Of a stretch of 14,173 nucleotides of DNA, positions 1 through 5,053 are shown in pieces. Source of the stretch: Oscillibacter sp. (lineage in GTDB: Bacteria; Bacillota; Clostridia; Oscillospirales; Oscillospiraceae). Position numbers and translations under genes: made by a program. The DNA lies in the NCBI GenBank assembly GCA_009773995.1, contig VSMY01000070.1, positions 1 through 14,173 of the forward strand. The letters run 5' to 3'. The notes under the pieces were generated by a model. It ran no database searches. It had not been told where the DNA came from and saw only the letters and a program-made list of their open reading frames with translations. Numbering within the stretch: the first letter of the stretch is position 1; each line of letters opens with the position of its first letter.

Positions 1-2
1 CA

Positions 3-512
3 CCCCGGACCGACGCGTCCCAGCAGCTCTTCCGGGACGTTCCCATGAGCCACTGGGCGGCGGGGGAAATCAACTGGGCGAACCAGATGGGCTACATGAA
101 CGGCACGGCAGGCCGCTTCAATCCCGACGGGACCATCAGCCACCAGCAGCTGTGGATGGTGCTGGCCCGGCTCACCGGGTCCAACCCCGGCAGCATGGAG
201 GCGGCCCGGCGCTGGGCCGTGCAGGGCGGCTTTGCCGACGGCTCCGCCCCCACCGCCCCCGTGAAGCGCCACCAGCTGGTGACGGCCCTGTACCGCTGCG
301 CCCGCCTCTCCGGCAGCACGAACCGGAACACCACCAGCCTGGCGGGCTACACCGACAGCCGCACCGTGCCCGCCGTGGCCCGGGACGCCTTCTCCTGGGC
401 CCTGGCCAACGGCATCATCAGCGGCAGCGCCGACAAGACGCTGGCCCCCAACGGGACCCTCACCCGGGCCCAGTTCGCGGTCATCCTGTACCGCTACAGC
501 CAGAGAATATAA
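3..512 (+). CDS. SLH-domain surface protein, 3' fragment
   Basis: C-terminal part of a cell-surface protein; the reading frame is open from base 3 and the real start lies upstream of the window. An internal ATG at 45 falls inside an SLH motif (LFRDVPMSHWAAGEI), so it is not the true start. About three S-layer-homology units are visible. The first runs from FRDVPMSHWA to LWMVLARLTG. The middle one is shorter and more degenerate (around RRWAVQGGFADGSAP). The last runs from GYTDSRTVPAVARDAF to FAVILYRYSQRI and ends the protein. SLH domains bind pyruvylated secondary cell-wall polymers and anchor proteins non-covalently outside the cell. A C-terminal SLH triplet is a usual arrangement, so the missing N-terminus probably carries the functional domain. 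The stop codon is TAA at 510-512, followed within a few bases by GC-rich hairpins. Family is clear; specific function is unknown. Confidence 0.88.
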   Translation, partial: PRTDASQQLFRDVPMSHWAAGEINWANQMGYMNGTAGRFNPDGTISHQQLWMVLARLTGSNPGSMEAARRWAVQGGFADGSAPTAPVKRHQLVTALYRCARLSGSTNRNTTSLAGYTDSRTVPAVARDAFSWALANGIISGSADKTLAPNGTLTRAQFAVILYRYSQRI

Positions 513-518
513 ATGGAC

Positions 519-661
519 GGGGCGGGCGGACAGCCCGCCCCTGCTGTCAAAATGTGGTTTGACAGCAGGGGCAAGTTTTCAGAACCCGAGGGAAGTTCTG
601 AAAACTTATGATTTTAATAGTGCAGGAAACCCTTCCTTCCCGTCGATGAAAGGAGAATGCT
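519..661 (+). promoter_or_regulatory. Structured leader upstream of mnmE (copy 1)
   Basis: The 143 nt between the SLH gene and mnmE consist almost wholly of three inverted repeats. Hairpin A has a perfect 9-bp stem (519-527 with 533-541, loop GGACA). Hairpin B has a perfect 14-bp stem (538-551 with 558-571, loop ATGTGG). Hairpin C has a perfect 13-bp stem (573-585 with 595-607). The right arm of A and left arm of B share CCCC at 538-541, so A and B cannot both form fully. A 72-nt block from 571 is repeated before the DUF1836 gene. The ribosome-binding site AGGAG (651-655) lies 6 nt from the ATG. A possible -10 box (TATAAA, 508-513) lies just upstream but has no convincing -35. Hairpin A may also terminate SLH transcription, although no T-run follows it. 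Structure is seen; a regulatory function is inferred. Confidence 0.6.
571..642 (+). repeat. 72-nt leader repeat, copy 1
   Basis: This block matches 2515-2586 at 67 of 72 positions without gaps, counted by eye. It covers the hairpin C region, the AT-rich stretch TTATGATTTTAATAG and the invariant tail GTGCAGGAAACCCTTCC. It ends 19 nt before the mnmE start codon. In this copy the inverted repeat is perfect; in copy 2 the left arm carries two mismatches. Confidence 0.9.
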
Positions 662-2068
662 ATGGACACCATCGCCGCCATCGCCTCCGGGGGAGGCGCG
701 CCCTCCGCCATCGGAGTCGTCCGGGTCTCCGGGCCGGACTGCTTCAGCCTCTGCGGGCGGGTCTTCCGCTCCGTCCGGCCCTTCGGCGAGCTGGAGGCCC
801 GGCGGATGGTTCTGGGGGAGATTTTAGACGGCGAGGGCCGGGCGCTGGACCGGGGGCTGGCGGTGCGCTTCCCCGGCCCCCACAGCTACACCGGGGAGGA
901 CTCGGCGGAGTTCCACTGCCACGGGTCCCCGGTGGTCCTCCGGGAGGTTCTGGCGGCCCTCTTCGCCGCGGGAGCCCGGCAGGCGGGGCCGGGGGAGTTC
1001 ACCAAGCGGGCCTTTCTGAACGGGCGGCTGGACCTGACCCAGGCGGAGGCGGTCATCGACCTCATCGACGCGGAGACCGCCGCCGCCGCCCGGAACGCCG
1101 CCGCCCAGCTGGACGGGGGGCTCCGGCGGGCGCTGGAGCCCATTCAGGAGGCCCTGCTGGACGTGACCAGCCGGTTTTACGCCGTGGTGGACTACCCGGA
1201 CGAGGACATTCAGGATGCGGGGCCGGAGGAGATCGCCGCCGCCCTCCGGGGCGCGGAGGGGGCCCTGACGGCTTTGCTTTCCACCTGCAAACGGGGGAAG
1301 ATCCTAAAGCGGGGCGTGCGGACGGCCATCGTGGGCCTGCCCAACGCCGGGAAGTCCTCCCTGCTGAACGCCCTGGCGGGCTATGAGCGGGCTATCGTCA
1401 CCGACATTCCGGGAACCACACGGGACACGGTGGAGGAGTCCGTCCTCTGCGGCGGGGTGCTGCTGCGGCTCATCGACACGGCGGGCCTCCGGGAGACGGA
1501 GGACCGGGTGGAAAGGCTGGGGGTGGAGCGCTCCCGCCGGGCCATGGAGGAGGCGGAGCTGATCCTGCTGGTGATGGACGGAGCCGTGGAGGTCTGCCCG
1601 GAGAACCGGGCCTATCTGGAGGCGCAGGCCCTCCTTCTGGACCAGGTGGCCCGGACCGGGAAGCCCTGGCTCTGTATCGAGTCCAAGTGCGACCTCACAG
1701 GGCCCCATGCCTTTTCCATTGGGCTGATTCAAAAGGACGCCGCCAACAACCCCGCCGCCTGTCTCTGCGTCTCCTCCGTCACCGGGGAGGGCCTGGACAA
1801 GCTGGAAGAGGCCGTGGCGGCCCTGTTCCCCGCCGGGGCGCCGGAGGAGGCCGGGAGCCTCCTCACGGACCGGAGGCAGGAGGAGGCCGCAGGCAGAGCC
1901 CAGGCCGCCGTCCGCCGGGCCCTGGAGGCCCTGGAGGGCGGCTTGACTCCCGACGCCGCCCTGACCGACGCGGAGGAGGCCCTGGACGCCATCGGGGAGC
2001 TGACGGGCCGGACGGCCAGGGAGGAGATCGTGGAGCGGATCTTCTCCCGGTTCTGCGTGGGGAAGTGA
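662..2068 (+). CDS. mnmE: tRNA modification GTPase MnmE (TrmE)
   Basis: MnmE works with MnmG to add the (carboxymethyl)aminomethyl group at C5 of wobble uridine 34 in tRNAs, using methylene-tetrahydrofolate, FADH2 and GTP. The length of 468 residues is normal for the family. It starts DTIAAIASGGGAPSAIGVVRVSG, the formyl-THF-binding N-domain, which contains the YTGEDSAEFHCHG signature. The G-domain is inserted in the helical domain: P-loop GLPNAGKS (225-232), G2 DIPGTTRD and G3 DTAG (272-275). The G4 motif reads SKCD (341-344) instead of the usual NKxD. The C-terminus is FCVGK with the conserved catalytic Cys465. The start is supported by AGGAG 6 nt upstream. There is no mnmG, jag or rnpA neighbour here, so it lies outside the classical origin cluster. 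No terminator of its own is visible; the hairpin at 2154-2197 could serve it. Identification is secure. Confidence 0.97.
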   Translation: MDTIAAIASGGGAPSAIGVVRVSGPDCFSLCGRVFRSVRPFGELEARRMVLGEILDGEGRALDRGLAVRFPGPHSYTGEDSAEFHCHGSPVVLREVLAALFAAGARQAGPGEFTKRAFLNGRLDLTQAEAVIDLIDAETAAAARNAAAQLDGGLRRALEPIQEALLDVTSRFYAVVDYPDEDIQDAGPEEIAAALRGAEGALTALLSTCKRGKILKRGVRTAIVGLPNAGKSSLLNALAGYERAIVTDIPGTTRDTVEESVLCGGVLLRLIDTAGLRETEDRVERLGVERSRRAMEEAELILLVMDGAVEVCPENRAYLEAQALLLDQVARTGKPWLCIESKCDLTGPHAFSIGLIQKDAANNPAACLCVSSVTGEGLDKLEEAVAALFPAGAPEEAGSLLTDRRQEEAAGRAQAAVRRALEALEGGLTPDAALTDAEEALDAIGELTGRTAREEIVERIFSRFCVGK

Positions 2069-2078
2069 AAAATGCCTC

Positions 2079-2107
2079 TTGCGCTCTGCGCGAAAGTGTG
2101 CTATACT
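2079..2107 (+). promoter_or_regulatory. sigma-A promoter of the antitoxin-like small RNA
   Basis: -35 TTGCGC (2079-2084), exactly 17 bp spacer, -10 TATACT (2102-2107) with an extended TGc immediately before it. It begins 11 nt after the mnmE stop codon. Predicted start of transcription is near 2114. It closely mirrors the toxin promoter on the other strand (TTGCGG, 17 bp, TATACT, TGg). Confidence 0.8.
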
Positions 2108-2113
2108 ACTCAG

Positions 2114-2197
2114 TGCAGAGAACTGACGAGGAGTTCAATCTGTTCACCGCAGCAAAAAGGACCCCCGGAGAGTGGCACCTCTCCGGGGGTCCTTTTT
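2114..2197 (+). ncRNA. Candidate antisense RNA antitoxin (about 85 nt)
   Basis: A short transcript is predicted from a strong promoter (-10 at 2102-2107) to a strong intrinsic terminator (2154-2197). It has no credible coding sequence. Its body contains two segments that repeat the toxin start region in the same strand sense, so the RNA is complementary to toxin mRNA. CTGACGAGGA (2123-2132) equals 2281-2290. TCAATCTGTTCACC (2135-2148) matches 2297-2310 with two differences, both of which become G-U pairs in the RNA duplex. The second duplex covers the TTG start codon and the 3' part of the Shine-Dalgarno sequence. This is the geometry of RNA II in the par (Fst) type I system of plasmid pAD1. 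Promoter, terminator and complementarity are seen; antitoxin function is inferred. The exact 5' end is an estimate. Confidence 0.72.
2154..2197. terminator. Strong bidirectional intrinsic terminator
   Basis: Perfect inverted repeat: AAAAAGGACCCCCGGAGA (2154-2171) with TCTCCGGGGGTCCTTTTT (2180-2197), extended by one G-C pair to a 6-nt loop. The A5/T5 flanks give a U-tract on both strands. It can therefore end the small RNA (and mnmE) on + and the toxin mRNA on -, so the two convergent transcripts share it. Confidence 0.92.
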
Positions 2198-2201
2198 GGG
2201 C

Positions 2202-2300
2202 TTAGCTGCCCCTGCTGTGCCGGTCGAGCCATTTGCAGATGTAGTAGCAGGCAATGCCTGCCGCGACCGACACAAAAAAGCTGACGAGGATCGTCGTCAA
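2202..2300 (-). CDS. Fst-like small hydrophobic peptide, candidate type I toxin
   Basis: A 32-residue peptide with a TTG start: MTTILVSFFVSVAAGIAC, then YYICKWLDRHSRGS. It has one hydrophobic membrane span (about residues 4-22) and a short charged tail with WLDR. The spacing G15, eight residues, W24-L25-D26 coincides with the Fst toxin of pAD1 (G15, V24-L25-D26 as I recall that sequence); the family proline at position 11 is Ser here. Start choice: a consensus AAGGAGG (2309-2315) lies 8 nt before TTG 2300. A GTG at 2309 would add MNG but overlaps the Shine-Dalgarno sequence itself. Stop is TAA (2202-2204), 5 nt from the shared terminator. It has its own strong promoter (2347-2375). Fst-family toxins insert in the membrane and disturb envelope and nucleoid. 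Similar WLDR mini-peptides are common but uncharacterised in clostridia. Gene reality is well supported; toxicity is inferred. Confidence 0.75.
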   Translation of the reverse strand: MTTILVSFFVSVAAGIACYYICKWLDRHSRGS

Positions 2301-2335
2301 TCCATTCACCTCCTTCCTGTTGCCGGTGTAGGAGG
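2281..2335 (-). promoter_or_regulatory. Toxin mRNA control region: anti-SD element and antisense target
   Basis: On the - strand the mRNA starts with CCTCCT (2335-2330), perfectly complementary to the Shine-Dalgarno AGGAGG (2314-2309), so the ribosome site can be masked within the mRNA. Next come the start codon TTG (2300-2298) and a small hairpin, TGACGA (2299-2294) with TCGTCA (2287-2282) around loop CGATCC. The same region carries both blocks complementary to the small RNA (2297-2310 and 2281-2290). Double control by intramolecular SD masking plus antisense RNA is typical of Gram-positive type I toxins. Confidence 0.65.
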
Positions 2336-2346
2336 GCAGCACCGTC

Positions 2347-2375
2347 AGTATACCAGATTTCGACAGGGACCGCAA
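2347..2375 (-). promoter_or_regulatory. sigma-A promoter of the toxin mRNA
   Basis: Read on the - strand: -35 TTGCGG (2375-2370), 17-bp spacer, -10 TATACT (2352-2347) with extended TGg. Predicted start is about 2340, giving a transcript of roughly 185 nt ending at the shared terminator. Confidence 0.82.
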
Positions 2376-2422
2376 GATTTGAGCGGTTCCAAAAATATGT
2401 TTTCCAATCCTCCAAAATGTGG

Positions 2423-2451
2423 TTTACAAAACCGCGTCCTGGTGTTACAAT
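2423..2451 (+). promoter_or_regulatory. sigma-A promoter of the DUF1836-degV-prmA operon
   Basis: -35 TTTACA (2423-2428), 17-bp spacer, -10 TACAAT (2446-2451). Transcription would start near 2458, just before hairpin A of the leader at 2461, leaving an approximately 143-nt untranslated leader before the ATG at 2602. The -35 overlaps a small palindrome (GGTTT-ACA-AAACC) that could be an operator, but that is weak. Confidence 0.78.
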
Positions 2452-2457
2452 AACCAT

Positions 2458-2601
2458 TGCGAGCCGTCCGGCCCCGCCGGGCGGCTCAGGCTATCAAAAA
2501 ATTTTGCAGCCTGAGCAAGTCTTCAAAACCCGTGGGAAGTTCTGAAAACTTATGATTTAAATGGTGCAGGAAACCCTTCCTTCCCGAAGAAAGGACAACT
2601 C
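2458..2601 (+). promoter_or_regulatory. Structured leader upstream of the DUF1836 gene (copy 2)
   Basis: It has the same plan as the mnmE leader. Hairpin A (2461-2487) pairs GAGCCG with CGGCTC and CCGG with CCGG, joined by one T-G wobble. Hairpin B pairs GCTCAGGCT (2484-2492) with AGCCTGAGC (2508-2516), and its inner CAAAA/TTTTG can extend pairing. A and B share GCTC (2484-2487), so again they compete. The 72-nt conserved block follows, with a hairpin C that has two mismatches here. Ribosome-binding sequence AAAGGA (2590-2595) precedes the ATG. From hairpin A to the start codon this leader is 141 nt, against 143 nt at mnmE. The candidate promoter upstream puts all of it inside the transcript. 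Ligand or partner is unknown. Confidence 0.62.
2515..2586 (+). repeat. 72-nt leader repeat, copy 2
   Basis: Ungapped match to 571-642 with five substitutions: two in the left arm of the inverted repeat, one in its loop, and two in the AT-rich stretch. The right arm and the GTGCAGGAAACCCTTCC tail are identical. It ends 15 nt before the DUF1836 start codon. Confidence 0.9.
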
Positions 2602-3159
2602 ATGAACGATTTGACCGACCTTCAGACCCGCCTCCGGGACCAGCGTCCTGTGGACTGGGACCAGCTGCCGGACTTCTCCCTGTACATGGACCAGGTCCTC
2701 TCCTACATGGACCGGCAGGTGATCCGTTTCGACGGGGACGACGGCCTCACCGCCGCCATGGTGAACAACTACACGAAAAGCGGACTGGCCCCCCGGGCCG
2801 AGGGGAAGAAGTACGGCCGGGAGCACCTGGCCTATTTCACCGTCATCTGCGTGCTGAAACGGGTCATGTCCACCCGGGACATGGATCTGCTCATCCGGGA
2901 GGAGCTCCAGGACCGCCCGGTAAAGGAGGGCTACGACGCCTTCCGCCAGAGCCTGGACAAGGCGCTGAACATCACCGCCGGCGAGCTGGCCGCCCGGCTG
3001 GGGGACCAGGAGCTGGACGACGCCGCCCTGGCGGACGCCGCCATCCACTTCTCCCTTTTGAGCTACGCCGCCGGCGTGGCGGGGAGCCGCTGCGTGGCCC
3101 TCCTCCGGGAGCGGAAGGGGCCGGAGCCCAAGGGCAAAAAAGAAAAGGAGCGTGAGTGA
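2602..3159 (+). CDS. DUF1836 domain-containing putative regulator
   Basis: A 185-residue protein matching the DUF1836 pattern: an early LPDFSLYMDQVLSYMDRQV segment, then AAMVNNYTKSGLAP (about 51-64) and KKYGREHLAYFTVICVLK (about 69-86). The NYTK-GL-P plus KKY-REH arrangement resembles a MerR-like winged-helix DNA-binding region, so a transcriptional regulator is plausible but unproven for the family. The tail (RERKGPEPKGKKEKERE) is strongly basic and charged. It is the first gene of an operon with its own promoter and long structured leader; its last codons overlap the start of degV by 4 nt (GTGA), which indicates translational coupling. The ATG start is supported by AAAGGA upstream and by the conserved leader ending there. 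Family assignment is from remembered sequence patterns. Confidence 0.85.
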   Translation: MNDLTDLQTRLRDQRPVDWDQLPDFSLYMDQVLSYMDRQVIRFDGDDGLTAAMVNNYTKSGLAPRAEGKKYGREHLAYFTVICVLKRVMSTRDMDLLIREELQDRPVKEGYDAFRQSLDKALNITAGELAARLGDQELDDAALADAAIHFSLLSYAAGVAGSRCVALLRERKGPEPKGKKEKERE

Positions 3160-4034
3160 ACGTGTCTGACTATGTCATCATGACCGACAGCTGCTGCGAC
3201 CTCCCCGCGGACCTGGCGGAGGAGCTGGGCCTGGCGGTCCTGCCCCTGCGGCTGGAGCTGGAGGGCCGGGAGTACCGGAATCTGCTGGACGGCAGCGAGA
3301 TCGGCTTCCAGGAGTTTTACGGCAAGGTCCGGGGCGGGGCCATGCCCGTCACTTCCGCCGTCAACGTGGGGGAGTTTGACGCCGCCATGCGGCCCATTCT
3401 GGAGGCGGGGAAGGACATTTTGTGCCTGTGCTTCTCCTCCGCCCTCTCCACCACCTACCAGTCCGCCGTCATTGCGGCCAAGGAGCTGGAGGAGGCTTTC
3501 CCGGAGCGGAAGGTCCGGGTGGCGGACAGCCTCTGCGCCTCCATGGGACAGGGCCTCTTCGTCTGGCTCTGCGCCCAGGAGAAGAAGAAGGGGAAGACCC
3601 TGGAGGAGGTCCTGGACTTCGCCGAGGGGGCCAAGGGAAACGTCTGCCACTGGTTCACCGTGGACGACCTGAACCACCTGAAGCGGGGGGGCCGGGTCAG
3701 CGCGGCGGCGGCGCTGTTCGGGACCATGCTCTCCGTCAAGCCCGTGCTTCACGTGGACGATCAGGGGCGGCTCATCCCCATGGAAAAGTGCCGGGGGAGG
3801 AAGGCCTCCCTGCTGGCCCTGGCGGACCACATGGAGAAAACCGCCGTGGACCCGGAGCGCTATCCGGTCTTCATCAGCCACGGGGACTGCCCCGAGGAGG
3901 CGGAGTTCCTGGCGGAGGAGATCCGTCGCCGCTTCGGGACCAAGGATATCCGCATCAGCTATGTGGGGCCGGTCATCGGCAGCCACACCGGGGCGGGGGT
4001 CATGGCCCTGTTCTTCGTGGGCAGGAGCCGTTGA
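3156..4034 (+). CDS. DegV family fatty-acid-binding protein (FakB-like)
   Basis: A 292-residue protein of DegV fold and normal length. Near the N-terminus is TDSCCDLP (10-17), the family's TDSxxDLP signature. FSSALSTTYQSA (93-104) matches the lipid-binding SSxLSGTYxSA loop. LKRGGRVSAAAALFGTMLSVKPVL is the typical central element, and GPVIGSHTGAGVMALFF is the C-terminal GxxxxxHxGPG-like motif. DegV proteins (FakB) bind a fatty acid and present it to the kinase FakA for entry into phospholipid synthesis; several paralogues per genome are usual, so the exact ligand cannot be read here. Start is GTG at 3156, 5 nt after AAAAGGAG and overlapping the DUF1836 stop; a second GTG at 3162 is possible but further from the ribosome site. 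prmA follows 22 nt downstream. Confidence 0.93.
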   Translation: MNVSDYVIMTDSCCDLPADLAEELGLAVLPLRLELEGREYRNLLDGSEIGFQEFYGKVRGGAMPVTSAVNVGEFDAAMRPILEAGKDILCLCFSSALSTTYQSAVIAAKELEEAFPERKVRVADSLCASMGQGLFVWLCAQEKKKGKTLEEVLDFAEGAKGNVCHWFTVDDLNHLKRGGRVSAAAALFGTMLSVKPVLHVDDQGRLIPMEKCRGRKASLLALADHMEKTAVDPERYPVFISHGDCPEEAEFLAEEIRRRFGTKDIRISYVGPVIGSHTGAGVMALFFVGRSR

Positions 4035-4056
4035 GATGAGAAAGGCGGTTTGACAC

Positions 4057-5010
4057 ATGCGCTGGCTGGAAGTGCACATCGACACGAACCACGCGGGGCT
4101 GGACACGGTCCAGGCCCTGCTGTCCTCCCTGGATGTGGACGGCGTGATGATCGAGGACGAAGAAGAGTTCCAGGACTTCCTGGAAAACAATCACCAGTAT
4201 TGGGATTACGTGGACGAGGACCTGGAGCGCCGCATGGCGGGCCGGTCCCGCATCACCTTCTACCTGGAGGCACGGGAGGCGGGCTTCGCCAAGCTGGGAG
4301 AGGTCCGCATCGCCCTGGAGGACCTGAAGCGGGAGCGCCGGGACCTGGGCTCTCTGCTGATGACCCTGGAGAATATCGAGGACGCGGACTGGGAGAACAA
4401 CTGGAAGCAGTACTACAAGCCCATGGAGATCGGGAAGCGGCTGCTGGTGATCCCCCAGTGGGAGAAGGCGGACCCCGGAGACCGGACGCCCCTCTACCTG
4501 GACCCCGGCCTCACCTTCGGCACCGGGGCCCACGCCACTACCCGGCTGTGCCTGACGGCCCTGGAGGAGCTGGTCCGGGGCGGGGAGCGGGTGCTGGACC
4601 TGGGCTGCGGCAGCGGCATTTTGTCCGTGGCCGCCCTGCGGCTGGGGGCCGGGTCCGCCCTGGCGGTGGACATCGACGACAAGTGCCGCACCGCGGCGGA
4701 GGAGAACGCCGGACTGAACGGCATCGGCCCGGAGCGTCTGCGCGTCCTGGTGGGGAACCTCCTGACGGACGAGGCCGCGGCGGAACAAATCGGCGGGGGC
4801 TACGATTTGGTGCTGGCCAACATCGTGGCGGACGTGATCATCGCCCTGGCCCCTAGGGTCCGGGGACTGCTGAACCCCGGCGGGACCTTCCTCTGCTCCG
4901 GCATCATCGAGGGCCGGGCGGCGGAGGTGGAGGCCGCCCTAACCGCAAACGGCGTAACCGTCCGGGAGAAACGGGAGGCGGGCGGCTGGCACGCCTTTAT
5001 CTGTCAATAA
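4057..5010 (+). CDS. prmA: Ribosomal protein L11 methyltransferase PrmA
   Basis: This SAM-dependent enzyme trimethylates lysine and N-terminal amines of ribosomal protein L11. It has 317 residues, the normal length. The N-terminal substrate-recognition domain begins MRWLEVHIDTNHAGLDTVQA and includes the ADWENNWKQYYKP signature (about 110-122). It is followed by the PrmA-specific DPGLTFGTGAHATT (149-162), the SAM-binding glycine motif VLDLGCGSG (179-187), the acidic residue in AVDID, and LANIVADVI (254-262, the post-motif NI). Every expected motif is intact. It is the last gene of the operon led by the DUF1836 gene and is followed 8 nt later by a terminator hairpin. In many Firmicutes prmA sits by dnaJ and rsmE; here it is instead convergent with a J-domain gene, probably unrelated. 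Confidence 0.96.
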   Translation: MRWLEVHIDTNHAGLDTVQALLSSLDVDGVMIEDEEEFQDFLENNHQYWDYVDEDLERRMAGRSRITFYLEAREAGFAKLGEVRIALEDLKRERRDLGSLLMTLENIEDADWENNWKQYYKPMEIGKRLLVIPQWEKADPGDRTPLYLDPGLTFGTGAHATTRLCLTALEELVRGGERVLDLGCGSGILSVAALRLGAGSALAVDIDDKCRTAAEENAGLNGIGPERLRVLVGNLLTDEAAAEQIGGGYDLVLANIVADVIIALAPRVRGLLNPGGTFLCSGIIEGRAAEVEAALTANGVTVREKREAGGWHAFICQ

Positions 5011-5018
5011 GCAAGCCC

Positions 5019-5046
5019 AAGGGCGGACCCGGAAGGGTCCGCCCTT
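5019..5046. terminator. Hairpin between prmA and the J-protein gene
   Basis: Perfect 12-bp stem AAGGGCGGACCC (5019-5030) with GGGTCCGCCCTT (5035-5046) around GGAA. It lies between two convergent genes, 8 nt after the prmA stop and 7 nt from the end of the J-protein gene, so it probably acts for both. The T-tracts on either side are poor. Confidence 0.7.
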
Positions 5047-5053
5047 GTCTGCG

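Noticed and set aside
519..541. Hairpin A after the SLH gene as a simple terminator
   Set aside because: No T-run follows the stem, it shares bases with the next hairpin, and an equivalent hairpin exists before the DUF1836 gene where no gene ends on that strand. Termination remains possible but is not the best explanation.
559..564. TTGACA inside hairpin B as a -35 box for mnmE
   Set aside because: No -10-like sequence lies 16-18 bp downstream (position 582 reads GAACCC). The consensus match is a consequence of the hairpin arm.
559..1386. 275-codon open frame on + overlapping the start of mnmE
   Set aside because: Out-of-frame shadow of mnmE, rich in Arg/Gly/Pro, starting inside hairpin B of the leader.
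548..2425. Shared 13-mer CAAAATGTGGTTT at 548-560 and 2413-2425
   Set aside because: In one place it is the loop side of hairpin B, in the other the region around the -35 of the DUF1836 promoter. The contexts differ, so it may be chance or a relic of leader duplication; not enough to call a site.
2110..2457. 115-codon open frame on - spanning the toxin-antitoxin region
   Set aside because: It reads through both promoters, the terminator hairpin and the toxin in another frame, and has no ribosome-binding site at its start. The 32-codon frame with AAGGAGG explains the region better.
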